DNA of 62,000 nt, taken from the NCBI GenBank assembly GCA_015680685.1, contig MNCI01004036.1:35761-97760 (forward strand), read 5' to 3'. Each line of letters opens with the position of its first letter. Within the stretch, counting starts at the first letter, position 1. Positions 1-11,900 of this stretch are shown here, piece after piece. This DNA comes from Gnetum montanum. Taxonomy: Eukaryota > Streptophyta > Gnetopsida > Gnetales > Gnetaceae. A program made the position numbers and the translations under genes. Under the pieces are notes generated by a model. That model was not told where the DNA came from. It made no database searches and saw only the letters and a program-made list of their open reading frames with translations.

Positions 1-46
1 GCTCGTATTCGTATGGTGGAGTGTAGGGGTACCTCGCCACTCATCA
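1..46 (+). repeat. 3' terminus of a Gypsy LTR
   Basis: The last 46 bases of an LTR ending in TCATCA. They match the end of the complete LTR at 59652-60641 (shared blocks GTATTCGTATGGT and ACCTCGC-ACTCATCA). The LTR end butts directly against gag sequence in the opposite orientation, so this is probably the edge of an element inserted into the gag of the minus-strand element to its right. The rest lies outside the window. Confidence 0.7.
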
Positions 47-1202
47 GCGTCTTTGGGAAAAGCTTGAGTTTTTGCCACTCACTCTCTATGTTTTGTAAGG
101 TACAGGCATATTGAAACGCTTGTAAATGTGTCTACGGATCAAAATTATATTCCCCCTCAAATCTTGAGATATTATTCATGTCTAGGCACTTGATCTAGCT
201 ATCCTTCATGTGCCTGGTTGGGATTTTCACTGCCTTCGCAATGTTGAGCATACTTCAAGTCACTAATAAAGGTTCATCATCATCGATGCATTGATGACAC
301 TGATGATGGTTTCAACCACCCCTTCGATTTTGGTGGCATTCACTATCATTGTTATTTCATTGATTACCTTTATCATGGTTATTTTGATGGTGGCTTCCAT
401 GAGAACCGTTAGATGAAGAGGAATGTTCGAAATTAGATGAAGAGAATGAAGAGGAAGGTGGACTACCACCACCACCACTCTTATGCTTTTTATGATCACC
501 ATCCTTAGATCCCTTGTTGCTGTGATGTTTACCTGAGTCTCTACCTTAGCTATCACCCTTTCTTGACCCCAATTTATGAATAGTCAATCGTAGGGTCAAG
601 TTCACACCCTCACCATCGATAGCAGGGGGAGAATCTTCATGTTGTGAACCTTCCAAGGAAGGATCTTTATTGTCTTCTTGATTAGTAGAAACAAGGGCTT
701 AGTGTAATGTTTTCCATTTTTAGCTTCATGGAGTTTCTCCTGATATTTATCTCACTTACATTATGTTTCAGTGGGATAGTAGTTTTGAGTGTTGTATCCA
801 TCCACAACGTATTCTTCGTGAAGATATGCTATGCCCAACTTCTTAAGGTTTTGAATAACATCATAGGCACAAATCAATCAAGGGGTAAGATGACGTTGCC
901 CTCCATATCATGCCATTGCATCTGTTCATCTTGATGTAAGATGAAGGTGAAATTCAGCACAAACTCAACTTGATGAGTGTATACCACCTTACATTCTTGT
1001 GGGACCAATGGTTTAGTATCTTCAGGCTTACGAGAAGAAGAAGACATTTTGTAAAACGAAATGAAATTGTCAGTGTGCTTTTATAATCCAATGTATAGTG
1101 GGAATGATATTGACCTTTAGGTTTGTACAACGATATTAGTGATATTCACCTAAACCTAAATAGCGCACATTCCACAAACAAAGTTCCTAGCAACGGTGCC
1201 AA
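47..1202 (-). mobile_element. Ty3/Gypsy internal region: PBS and broken gag
   Basis: Read on the minus strand, this is the internal 5' part of a Gypsy element whose LTR is at 1203-2111. A primer-binding site occupies 1184-1201, and a gag-like reading frame begins at an ATG at 1045-1047 (MSSSSRKPE). It contains the segment FTFILHQDEQMQWHDMEGN, which matches FTFILHQDEQLCWRDLEGN in the gag at 60778-61095. Near the left end, SEWQKLKLFPKTL matches NEWQKLKFFPRTL of the right-hand gag. Stops and frameshifts break the frame, and an LTR insertion cuts it at position 46/47. It is a dead remnant of the same family as the element at the right end of the window, in the opposite orientation. Confidence 0.75.
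1184..1201 (-). other. Primer-binding site, tRNA-Asp type
   Basis: Two bases inside the LTR end, the minus strand reads TGGCACCGTTGCTAGGAA. It resembles TGGCGCCGTTGCCGGGGA, the site complementary to the 3' end of tRNA-Asp used by Athila-type plant Gypsy elements, with a few G-to-A or C-to-T differences. Confidence 0.6.
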
Positions 1203-2111
1203 TGATGAGCAACGAGGTACCCCTATGCCCAACTATACAAATCACAAAGTGTTCACATGTGATCTGGTCCAATTTCATGGACTTCCTCGTTAGGAAGTCA
1301 ATCATTGTCTTTCCAATTACACTTGTATCGTTCATTGGTATGGTTAAGTGTAACTAAGGCATTCGATTTTTATCATTTTTTATGTTTTATAAGTTGGTGC
1401 TCAAATGTAGATAAAAGTAATTTCATTAACTAATCTAAATTAACTAATTTACTAGCATTTAGCTAATCCTAACATAAGTATCCTTTCCCACTTTCCATAC
1501 ACGTCTTGAACCCACATACCCGCTGATGGGCCACCAAGCGCTACGCTATTGGGCGTACCAAGAAATAATGCTGTTGGGATTACCAAGCGAATATGTGTTA
1601 CACTCGAAGTAGTCATACTTATGTGTGTAATCTATCTCGCTTAATTGCTTATCTAACATAATAACTAGAAAGTAATTGATAATTAGTTGAAAATATTTAA
1701 TAAATAATTGGAAACAATAAATGCATAAATAAAATAGCTAATCTATCCAAAGTGTTGCAAGGTTTATTAGAAAGCTCATCTTTATTGCCGCATACACTGT
1801 CATGCTCAGGTACAACAATGCTCGAATAAAGATCCATACACTCAATGACTCCTGTTCTAGGCACTGGAGGGAAAAAATTCTAACTTTCGAATGAAAAAAA
1901 ATGCAAGAGCTTTGTTGCTACTGAAATCTAGATTGCCATAAACGTGGCTAGTAGGTGTGTATTTATAGGTGACGGAAAGACATTGCATGGACGGGACCTC
2001 ATCGACGCAAGATAAGATGTGTTGATGGAGCCATGTTGATGAGGCCTCGACGATGTAGTCAACTGCATCAACAAGGCCTCACTAATGTAGCCAACCAATA
2101 AAAACTCATCA
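1203..2111 (-). repeat. Gypsy LTR, minus orientation, 909 bp
   Basis: An LTR with the 6-bp inverted termini TGATGA and TCATCA. On the minus strand it has a TATA box (TATAAATA, complement of 1960-1967) followed by a block that aligns with the LTR starting at 59352: GCAATCTAGATTTCAGTAG, then a segment ending in GGATCTTTATTC. The 3' end is followed by a primer-binding site, so this is the 5' LTR of the element at 47-1202. It interrupts the plus-strand element at 2112-6125, so it is the younger insertion. Confidence 0.75.
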
Positions 2112-5100
2112 CTACCTATTCTCAGTGTGGGGAGGTCATGATAAGTAAAGGTGCAACACTTTGGGGGTATCTTTTAAAAAAATTTCCATCTCTACAATCA
2201 TAATATGATAAGAACTTGATTTAACCAAGGGTATGAGCAAGGTAAAAAACTATTAAGGAATGATATGAACACTCTAATAATTTTAAACCCTTGTTGATTA
2301 CAGATGGCCCCAAAGAGAATACCAGAAGGGGGACCTTCACAACCCATAAGCAAAAGACCAAGAGGTCGTGGAAGAGGCCAAACTTGAGAATAGACTCCAC
2401 ATGCAGAGCATGTAGACTAGGAAGCCCAATCATTCATTATTCATCAGTAGACACCTATTATTGAACAATCTACACAAGTAGAGGTAGAAGCCCCACAAGC
2501 ACCTGAACAAGGATAGTGCCTCACGTTGTCACTAGAATGCCTCTAGGCTATTCAAGAAAAATCAGTCATATCCACAGTTATTGTGGAGCTAAATTTTGAT
2601 CCTTTTATGGAATTTACTCTAGATGCTGTGATGATGCAACTTTAATCATCTTCCTTATGGCCTACATTATCAAATAGTGGTGAATGGTATTTAGGGGAAA
2701 CTTACTAGTTTTGGAAAAATAAGCAAGTCGATGCCATTGTTAGAATAGGATTTTTTGTATCATACTCTGTAGAGGCAATAGCTAAAGCCCTAAATTTGCC
2801 AAATGAAGAGGCTAATGTAACACAAATTTCCACAAGGTTTGATACAGATGCCAAAACATTGTGGCTACATAGAGCCTACGACAAGAAAGACGAAGAATAT
2901 AGTGAGATGACTACGAAAGAAAAGATTTATTTCAAGATTAAAACCCATCATTTGTTCTCAACCAAAAGGCTCAATAGAATATCAACCTATGTGACCAAAG
3001 GAAGTATCATCTTGGTGGGGAAACTCAACGTCAACATTATCCATCTCTACTTCCTAGAAATTCAAAGGCAATTCAAGGAGAAGAAGGTGGGAAACCAACA
3101 TTGCCATTCCCTTGCCTCATAAGAAAGCTGTGCAAGTAGGCATACATATTAGATTACACCAATGATGTTTTGAGAAAATCCAAAAATGATTCATATGCAA
3201 AAATGTCAAAACCAATGCCTCCTAAAAAAGATCAGCTAGAAAAACAAGTAGGCATTGAGGGAGTTGTAGGCTCAACTCTTACTAATACCATCCAGCCCAT
3301 TGGTCAACAACAGTAAGTAGGACCCAGCAACGAGCCACCAACTGAACAACAACAACAAGAAGTTCCACCACTGTTACCACAAGACTATAGACCCTCAATG
3401 AGCCATTTGCAATAGATTGCAAACAAGGGTGCCAACCTTTATAAATTCAGAGAAAGTGCAGTTAGATCCACAATTTCTATAGATCCTACAAGTGGGTAGA
3501 TTTCAGTGTAGTTAAGAGGAGGGGATGATTGAACACAAAAAATCTCAAGGAATGTTGCATTGTTCCAAGTGATGATGGAAACACGAAAAGGAGTCATAGT
3601 TGTGGTTATGCAGCATCAAGATGCTGTAGGAGCCACTGAAGTAATCATAGATCACATTAAAGAATCGTTCAATATCCTTGTTGTGCTGACAACTAATATT
3701 TTTGGAGTGAGAGACGCCCAAATGCTTACTGGTACCTTAATGACTCCTACTAAACACAAGGACATACTAGATAGACAATTGCAGACAAGACAAGTCATGC
3801 AGAATCTTTTTGATATCCCCAGTGATATCATTGTAGTTCAATTTGATCTTATTATCACAAAAGAGAGATTGGTCATGGCTAAAACTAGGGCGAAGCATGC
3901 AAAAAATGAAATGTAGAGATTACAAGAAGAATTAGCCACCCTAAGAGCTAAACGTAGAGACCCACCATAGTTCGCTGCACTAGACCAACTTGATCAATTC
4001 AGAATAGACCATGTGAGACATCTCATTGATCATAATATGAAGATGGAGAAACAGAAGGAGAAGGTGGTATGGGATACATCTGTGGCAGAAGCTCAGACAT
4101 ATGCGCATGCCAAAGCACTCACTGCCTCACAAGAGGAAAATAAAAAACTAGTTGTTGAAAATGCTCGGTCAACAAACATTAAAAGGCAAAAGAATGTTCT
4201 CGAGGAGAGCATCCAGAAACTTCAAGAGCAATTGGTCCGTGTCAACCATGACATGAGTCTCTGGCCTATGAAAACAAAACCTTATCAATGGAAGAGATTC
4301 CAGCTATCCAACAAAAGTTTGCAATGGAAATCAACGTGTGGAAGAATGAGGCCAAGAAACATGAACGACTCAAGGAGCATTTTAGAGACCAAGTGGGCAT
4401 GTATAAATAGATTAATAAGAAAGAGATCCAAATGGAAAAGGCCAAAATCAACTTAATTTCTACACAAAATCTTGATTGGCAACCAATTTTGGATAGTCTT
4501 GCTCATGTCCAACAACCAGAAATAAAGAATACAAACCTGTAGATTGAAGAATTGATAGAATACATGGGATTAGCAAATCTTTGGTATGCTAATCTAGCCA
4601 TGTTGACAACAAGCAGGCCCAGAAATGAACTAGAATAATAAGTAGCAATATTTTATGCATTGTACGAGAAAGAATTTGTAGACAAGAAAGATGCTTTATA
4701 GAAACTACATGTAGCAAATTCTGAACTCAAGATCGTGAGAGCTAGCTACCATGGCCAAAAAAATGTAGCAGCTAACTTGGCTCGTCGAATGTCTAATTAT
4801 CAAGAGTTGAGGAAGATAGCCAAGGCTTTTGAGGAGGAACGACAATGATTTGTGGCATGGCATGTGAAGGCCTATCAAATGTTTCCGCAACTGCCATGCC
4901 TATGGGATGTACCTGCTTCATCACACGTTGCTCAACAAGTGTGGATAGTACATGATCCCAGGACAGAGAAGGAAAAGCTTTAGGCATTACTGAATAGATA
5001 TTAATTTAAGAAGGCTAATAACAAGGGGAAGCAGCTAATGGAAAAGCCACCATTGCTAGGGACATAGGCTACATCGAGCTACTTCAAGTTTTTGTTTTGT

Positions 5101-5267
5101 TTTGTCATCTAATTATGTAAATTTTGTAAAAACACCACTGCAGCATTCCAAGTCATGTAAACAGTTAGTTAGTCATGTCTAGTTGAATCTACCTCCCAAT
5201 TTTGTAAAAGACTTTATCCTCATTTTGTTTTAACTTGAAGACAAGTTTACAATCAGTTGTGGGGGTA
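2112..5267 (+). mobile_element. Downstream ORF region of a 5'-truncated Gypsy element
   Basis: The plus strand carries a chain of broken frames beginning with MAPKRIPEGG at about 2303 and running to about 5070. One stretch (2796-3122) has an ALNLPNE context. A long alpha-helical, charged region (3900-4890) looks like coiled coil, for example KLVVENARS and EESIQKLQEQL. No gag, protease, reverse transcriptase or integrase motif is visible, so this is probably the extra ORF that some plant Gypsy lineages (Athila-like) carry between pol and the 3' LTR. A G-rich tract at 5258-5265 just before the LTR may be the polypurine tract. Many stops show the region is decayed. The 5' part is lost at the junction with the minus-strand LTR at 2111. 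Confidence 0.5.
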
Positions 5268-6125
5268 TGATAAATTTGAATTTCGTCATAATATGACATC
5301 GTATCAACAAGGTCGTTGATACGATGTCATCACTCATGCTTTGTCATCATTGATACAATGTCTCGGGATGTATGCAACCCTATAAATATGACACCTGGGT
5401 GCACGATCCAACAACTTTCGATTCCAACACTTAGGGAAATTCTTACAATTTCGTTTCATAGTTATAGCAAAGAGTGAATGCCCATAGTGTGATGTTAGAC
5501 GGTTTATCGAAGTCTTTATTCAAGTAAATTGTACTTGAACACAATTAATATATGACAATAAGATTGAAGTTGTTTTCCATCATTGCAAAATCACTCAATT
5601 TTCTTTATGTTTACTTAGAATAATTTCCTTGTTTTCTTAGTGAATACTCTACTTTTCCAAGTATTTTACTTTACATGCTTATTAGTGAAGAGGAATGGGT
5701 ATGACTGGTTTCAAGCGTGAGGTGTAGTTATTTGGTAACCTAGTAGTGGCATTGTTTGATTTGCTCATTAGTAATCCCAGTCATAACTACATGAGTCCAA
5801 GACATGACCAGTAAACGAGAACGGATACCTATCACCTTAGGATAGAATAGATTCTTACTTCAATGTTACTTAGACTTAGGATTAATTTTCATTTTCAATC
5901 ATGTTTATAGCTAGGTGTTATTTGAGCCTTAAAACATCAATTATCATACACCTCACCGTGAGCTAAACCATACACTTGCACTTCACTAGCTTAAGGTGGG
6001 AAGACAACGAACATGAACTTAAACTCAATTACTAGCATAATAACATTGTCCATCCACGGATTACGATTTGGTTGCGCATGAACATTCATGACTTGTAAAG
6101 TGTTGGGATACTCCACTGCTCATCA
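5268..6125 (+). repeat. Gypsy 3' LTR, plus orientation, 858 bp
   Basis: Begins TGATAAATTTG just after a G-rich tract and ends CTCATCA. It has a TATA box (TATAAATA, 5381-5388). Its last bases (GGGATACTCC-CTGCTCATCA) resemble the ends of the other LTRs in the window. It closes the element at 2112-5267. Confidence 0.65.
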
Positions 6126-7592
6126 CATAGGAAAACAACAAAGTTAGCAACTAGTTAATTGCCCACTTTGCAATGCGGATCCCTAGTAACCCTGAACTTG
6201 AAATGCTACCTTGTAGATTTTTTAAGACAAAAACATTGCCAACAATTCACAATAGAAGTAATTCACTATGAATAGCATTGTCAAGTTGTTGATTTATTCT
6301 AAAGGTGTGTGGCAAATGTATAGGATGATGATGGATTGATACATGTATAAATAATAATTTTTGTTAAATGAGAATTTATTATTTGTATTATGGCACTATG
6401 CCATTATGGTGCAAAAGTTTATTGTTGACTTTTGTAACAAAATGTATTTATTTTAAGCAAAGTGTCATTATAGTACATCTCTTCCTTTTTAGTATTAAAA
6501 GTTAATTGTTGGCTTGTGGTTGCCCCAAGCCATGCGATGACCCTATACAATGGACAAGTGACTTTTAAATAATTTTTTAAAAAAATTTAAACAATATCTA
6601 CCCCCAACTTATATAGTCAAATTATAGCTTCATAACTTAGTGTTGTCCACCACCAAAATTGAATACATAATTTATTGCTTCCATATCAAGAGTCTTGTTT
6701 GTTAAGAGATCATTAGCTTTGCAGTAGCTAATCTTAGAGATGTATCAAATTATAAACTATATTAAAAATACAACTAAACTCAACACTAATAACTAATATG
6801 AACATTTAGTAAGGTTATTATCTTACATTATCCATAAGGCTCTAATTGATGACTACTGCAAGTTATTCTTCAATATAAATAGATAGTTTAATCAATATCA
6901 CCATCCCCAAAATTACAAAATCTACCATATTTTCTATATAAGATTTTAATGTTGTTTTCACTGTAATGAATGTCAACCATAAACAACTCATCTCAAATAA
7001 AAACACCCAATTATACTGTTTAATTATTTTTTAAAATAATCAAACCTCCTATTGATAAACCTATAAGCTCAAAATGAATGGTAACATCCAATAAAGAGGG
7101 CATTGCTTCCTAATGGCAATGTTGCAAGTGGTGGGTGGTGAGTTGGATGGTAGTAATAAGTACATCCCAAAATATATAATCCATTCAGAACTTCATAACT
7201 CGGAATTGCCCACCAAAATCTAAGAGCTTCTCTGATCCTACTTTGAACAAACGCATTAAGCTAACCCCTCATTTTATTTAAAGCAAGTGACACTTAGAAA
7301 GGCCCCTCCGTAAGGTCCTTTATTTGTTTAATTTTCACCTATAAACTTGGCACAAAGCTTAGGTATTTTAGTTGGCATGGTCCATTCTCCATGTTCATTG
7401 TTTTGGGTTCAAAGGTAGTGGATGGGGAAGCGTAAAAGCAAAGGATAATATTGCCCTTTAATGGACTAATAGCTGTTCTTGCACGTATAAGCATGGGTCA
7501 AGGCAAGGCGGCCCAACCAACTATTTAAATAATAATTCTATTTAAATAATAATAATAATAATAATAAACCTCTTCTGGACTCACCAAGGCAG
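6126..7592. other. Intergenic stretch, no gene seen
   Basis: AT-rich sequence with no coding pattern and no recognisable element. An (AAT)n microsatellite lies at 7545-7567, just before the possible exon at 7593. Confidence 0.5.
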
Positions 7593-7728
7593 ACAGCGTA
7601 AAGAGCAAGTCTGCGTTCTTGACCTTAACTCTGACAATGGCCCTATAGGAACAATCACGGCTAACTTACGTCTCATGTACACGAGGAACAAAGGAATCCA
7701 TGATATGATCGCAATCGTTGACATCAAG
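7593..7728 (+). CDS. Possible exon of an unidentified plus-strand gene
   Basis: A 136-bp stretch bounded by a plausible acceptor (CCAAGGCAG, ending 7592) and donor (AAG|GTATGG at 7728/7729) is open in the frame that includes VCVLDLNSDNGPIGT and LRLMYTRNKGIHDM. The composition is like a globular protein, unlike the surrounding AT-rich DNA. The frame stays open past the donor to a stop at 7798-7800. Splicing to an acceptor near 7886 would add about 14 residues and a stop, followed by UTR-like sequence. I do not recognise the family. No upstream exons are visible, so it may be a gene fragment, the last exons of a gene disrupted by the Gypsy insertions, or a chance open frame. If real, it would lie tail to tail with MED25. 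Confidence 0.35.
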
Positions 7729-7800
7729 GTATGGTGCCAGCTATCTGCAGCTTGGGAATTGATTAATTTTAGGAAGAAACAAGTTATAACCAAGGTTTAA

Positions 7801-8477
7801 AACTGAAAGATGTTGACAACAAACCAGTTACGATCTGAAAATTCCAAATACACAAGGATGTCGATATGTTATTACAGGCTAATTGCGGGTGTTTTCTTGG
7901 TCGTTCGGGAATCATCCAATAATTCCCCATGTATATTTCATATATGAGCCTCTAATGTCTACTACTGCTTAACAGTAGTGGCAGCTCTTGTTTTTGTTCT
8001 AGTTGTATTTTAATATTTGTACTAATCTAACCAAATGACTGTTGACCGAGCCCAGTTCTTGTGTCATACAAGCCAGCTTTCTGAAAATTAATAGAAAGCC
8101 AACCTTTCCTTAAAAAATGCAGGATCAACCATTTGTTAAAAAGTTTAACAAGAGCCTTCATTACAAGTTCCATGACGATATTAAAGAATTATTGAGCAAG
8201 GAAATCTACCGCCTTAACTTGGAATTGATTCTTTTTGCAGTTGATACCGAATTCACATCTAACGTACTAGAACAAATCACGCCACCTAAGTTCATACCTC
8301 TAAAACTGATAGAGCTTGAAACATAAATTAATTTACATTAGAAATCATATGTCTCGGGGGAAAAACATAGATGAAACATAGATGAGCTACACTTATCTAT
8401 TTGCTGGATGATTTCTGAAATAATATGTACTTATGTTGATATGTGCTATGAGCCATTATGCACATAAACATGTAAAT
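7801..8477. other. MED25 3' flank and probable 3' UTR
   Basis: The minus-strand 3' UTR of MED25 should occupy part of this stretch below 8478, but I cannot place its end: no clear AATAAA is seen on the minus strand close to the stop. A 69-codon plus-strand frame at 8117-8326 (ending TPPKFIPLKLIELET) has a faint gag-like look but is too short to call. Confidence 0.4.
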
Positions 8478-8978
8478 TCAAGACAAGTATCCTGTGCCAT
8501 GCATGGTTGGGCCCTGACCTTGAAATTGACCTTGTGGTACAAGTTGAGGCCTAGCCTGATTTGTAAGTTGGCTCTGCATTTGACTTTGCGAAAGCTGGCT
8601 CTGCATTTGACTTTGCGAAAGTTGGTTCTGCATCTGATTTTGTGAAAGTTGGTTCTGCATTTGACTTTGTGAAAGCTGGCTCTGCATTTGACTTTGAGAA
8701 AGTTGGTTCTGCATTTGATTTTGTGAAAGTTGGTTCTGCATCTGACTTTGGGCAAATGCTTGTCCAATTGCTGATGGCATGCCTTGTGGCTGCTGTTGTT
8801 GCTGTTGAAGTTGTTGCTGCAAATGCTGTTGTTGTTGCTGCTGCTGATGCTGCTGCTGCTGCAAATGTTGTTGTTGTTGTTGCTGCTGCTGCTGCTGCAA
8901 ATGCTGTTGCTGTAGTTGTTGTAGATGCTGCTGTAAGTGTGGCTGTCCTGGTATTGGTGGCTTGAAAATAACAGTATC
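8478..8978 (-). CDS. MED25: MED25 exon 15 (Gln-rich tail, stop)
   Basis: Residues 701-866. DTVIFKPPIPGQPHLQ is followed by a Gln/His/Leu tract (about 712-767), AIGQAFAQ, then about six and a half copies of the nine-residue unit SQxQMQxQL (776-838). It ends HGTGYLS before TGA at 8478-8480, comparable to the PGAGFMG end of Arabidopsis. Acceptor TTTTTAG. Confidence 0.93.
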   Translation of the reverse strand, partial: DTVIFKPPIPGQPHLQQHLQQLQQQHLQQQQQQQQQQHLQQQQHQQQQQQQHLQQQLQQQQQQPQGMPSAIGQAFAQSQMQNQLSQNQMQNQLSQSQMQSQLSQSQMQNQLSQNQMQNQLSQSQMQSQLSQSQMQSQLTNQARPQLVPQGQFQGQGPTMHGTGYLS

Positions 8979-11900
8979 CTAAAAATAAATTAACTTCAGT
9001 TAAAAATATGCAGAAGGTAAGAGAACAATATCATGCATATGATAAATAAATCAAACATACCCCAGGAAAGAGCATTCCAATTAAACGACCGCGCTTATCT
9101 GAAGTTGATAACAACAGCGTCTGAGATGGAAGCTGTACCACAGCAGACTGCCAGAGAGGAAAAACATTTGTTGATGTCAAAGTGATGTTAACAACACGAA
9201 TATACTAGGTCTATTTCTTGATGAACATCAGAATTTCCATGTAAAAATACATCAAAATTTAACCAACATATTAGGAATGATATTCAATAAAGCTGTAGAT
9301 ACTGCGTAAATTAGGAAAAGTTGAAAAAACATTGTATCAGATGATACCGATTATTCAACAACAAATTGAATAATTGGAATCGTTCAAGAAGGCAAAACAT
9401 TACGAGTGCAAATTAAAGAATTTGTGATATTAATTTTCAGTTATCCAGCATCCAAAAGATTTGGTTTACATCATGGCTGTTGACCTCCAGCATTGTTTAG
9501 CATCACTCTCTTTATTGGTCCAAGTACTAATATGTACTCATCACGAACATCATCATTGCCTTTATTTTATCAACACGGGTTGACCTGTTAAGGTAGACTG
9601 AGGATTTGATGATGATTTTACTGTGCACAGACTGCCTACCTAACATCTACGTCAGCCTAATTCACTAGAATTTTCCCAGTTTTCTCTTTAAAGAGAGACT
9701 TGTGGTAGCCACATAATTCATAGCTGCCTTTTTCCTTTCAGTTTCATATATAGCAGGAAAATAATGCATGTCACTAATAAGAACTGTGTTTCCCAGGGTC
9801 TTACGGAAAGAAGGGGAAAAATTTTGCTATGCATTTGATAAAATTCAAAAAATGAAAATAACTTTGCTATGCATTTCATAAATTTCAAAAAATGAAAATG
9901 TTCCATGATAATTAACATTTGTGGTTATCATCTGTTAGCTGAAACCTTATTTAGTTTTAAACAAGTGAAATATATGTTTTACTATTATGAAACTTAGAAT
10001 TGAAGAACATCCAGGAAATTTGGAGGTTAGAAATCAACAAAGAGACATGATCAAGAATCCGCAGCATAGGCAACCAATCTAAAATAATGATAAGTCAATA
10101 ATAATGCATAAGATGATATAATCACTCTTGTAGATGTGCTTTCTTATTCTTTGAAGTGACTAGGATCGATGGCCCTTTTCAGGGTCGTCCACATGCCTTG
10201 GTTGACCGCTCTAATAGGGGTCACTCAAGGCAGTTTACTAAGATGTCTATATGCTACGTTAAAGCATTAAAAGAAATGCTTCTTAGTGCGTGCGACATTT
10301 TTAAAAATCGAAAAAGTAAACAAATATTTTCTTTTGTTTTATAAATAAATAAAAAGAGGAATCTATATTGAGTGATGGGAGGTAATAGGAAATAGTTGAC
10401 CATCTTGTGTTTATGCAAACTGAAAGAGGAGAGAATGGATGAATATTGTTTTGTGAAATGCGGTTGTGTAATAAGTGTAAATTGGTTTTATTATTTTTGA
10501 CGCTGAGTTTGTGCCCTAAGCAAATGGAAACTTTTATATGGGTTTCTACTTCCCATAAATCTTCTAGAGCAAAAAAACCAAGGTAGATTGCCAAAAATGT
10601 TTATGTTGTACTTTGTTTTGCTAACATGTTTCACTATTATTATAACTTGTATTATTTTAGCAGACAGGCCAATTACCAGTTGGCTGGACTTTGTCACAGA
10701 AAATAAATAATTATTGTCGTAATGTTAAGCCAAAAAATAAACTTTTTCACTAAAATTATTATTTTGGAAAATGAATAATCAGTCATAATGTTAGGCCAAA
10801 AAATGAACTTTCTCACTGAAATTATTATTTTGGCGGAGAGGCAAACTACTAGTTGGCTGAACTTTGTCAAGGTAAATAAATAAATATCATCATAACACTA
10901 GGCCAAGAGATGAACTTCTTCACTGAAATTATTATTTTGGTTGAGAGGCCAACTACTAGTTTGCTGGACTTTGTTACAGGAAATAAATAATTATCATCAT
11001 AATGTTGAGCTAACAAATAAACTTTTTCATGGGAATTATTATGGGTGTGTATTTGTTTGACTTTGCCATAGAAAATAAATAATTATCATCATAACACTGG
11101 GCCAAGAGGTGAACTTTTTCACAAGAATCAATTCTGGGATTTCATTAACCTAAAAAGAAAAAGACTTTCTCAGCCAAATAACAGATATATATCCTAAATA
11201 TATAGCTAAACTAGCAATCAAAATATTAGAAATCATGGACTATAAGCATGTAGGACCCATTAATGCATTGATTAAAATTGCAGAAGAAAATTCCTATTTT
11301 TAAATCTCAAACTTAGTAATGTAAGCCATACTTACGAGTTTCTTTTCAGCAAGCTGCATTAAGAAGACATGAGGATCCATGGCTCTGAAAACTAATAAAT
11401 CTGCTTTTCCTTGGTATTGCCTTTGAACAGAAAGACAATCATGTTAGAAATGTACATTGCTTTAAAATAAGGGAAAGGAAAACCGAACAATAACAGATTT
11501 TAAAACAACATACTTGCTATTGATATGATCCTGACTAATAAGCCTGATTATTTGCATGCTGTTTGGCCAGTCTGTACCTATCCTGCAAAAATAAATAATT
11601 TGAAATACAAGACTTATTTCACAGCATTTACCGTTGCATTATTAAAATATTATCCATGGTTTACAAACGAGGAAATAAAGGCCTAAAAATTGTTTTGGCA
11701 AAACAGAATACGCTACAAAGAGGCCAACAAACCATTCTGTACACACAAATAAATATTGAACAAATGACAATATTGCTTTTACTAAAAAATCAAGGAAAGC
11801 ACAAAATTTTCTGGGGCTTTTCAACATATCATTTTTATTCAATACCATTTCAATAGAGATGTCCCGGAGTAGTGATGACCAGATATTTATTCACAGCAAT

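Noticed and set aside
8117-8326. A 69-codon plus-strand frame near the MED25 stop
   Set aside because: A faint gag-like look only (TPPKF), no neighbours to support it, and it overlaps the likely MED25 3' UTR.
8642-8965. Plus-strand frame rich in Ala and Val
   Set aside because: It is the antisense of the MED25 CAG/CAA tract and 27-bp repeat; the minus strand carries the conserved protein.
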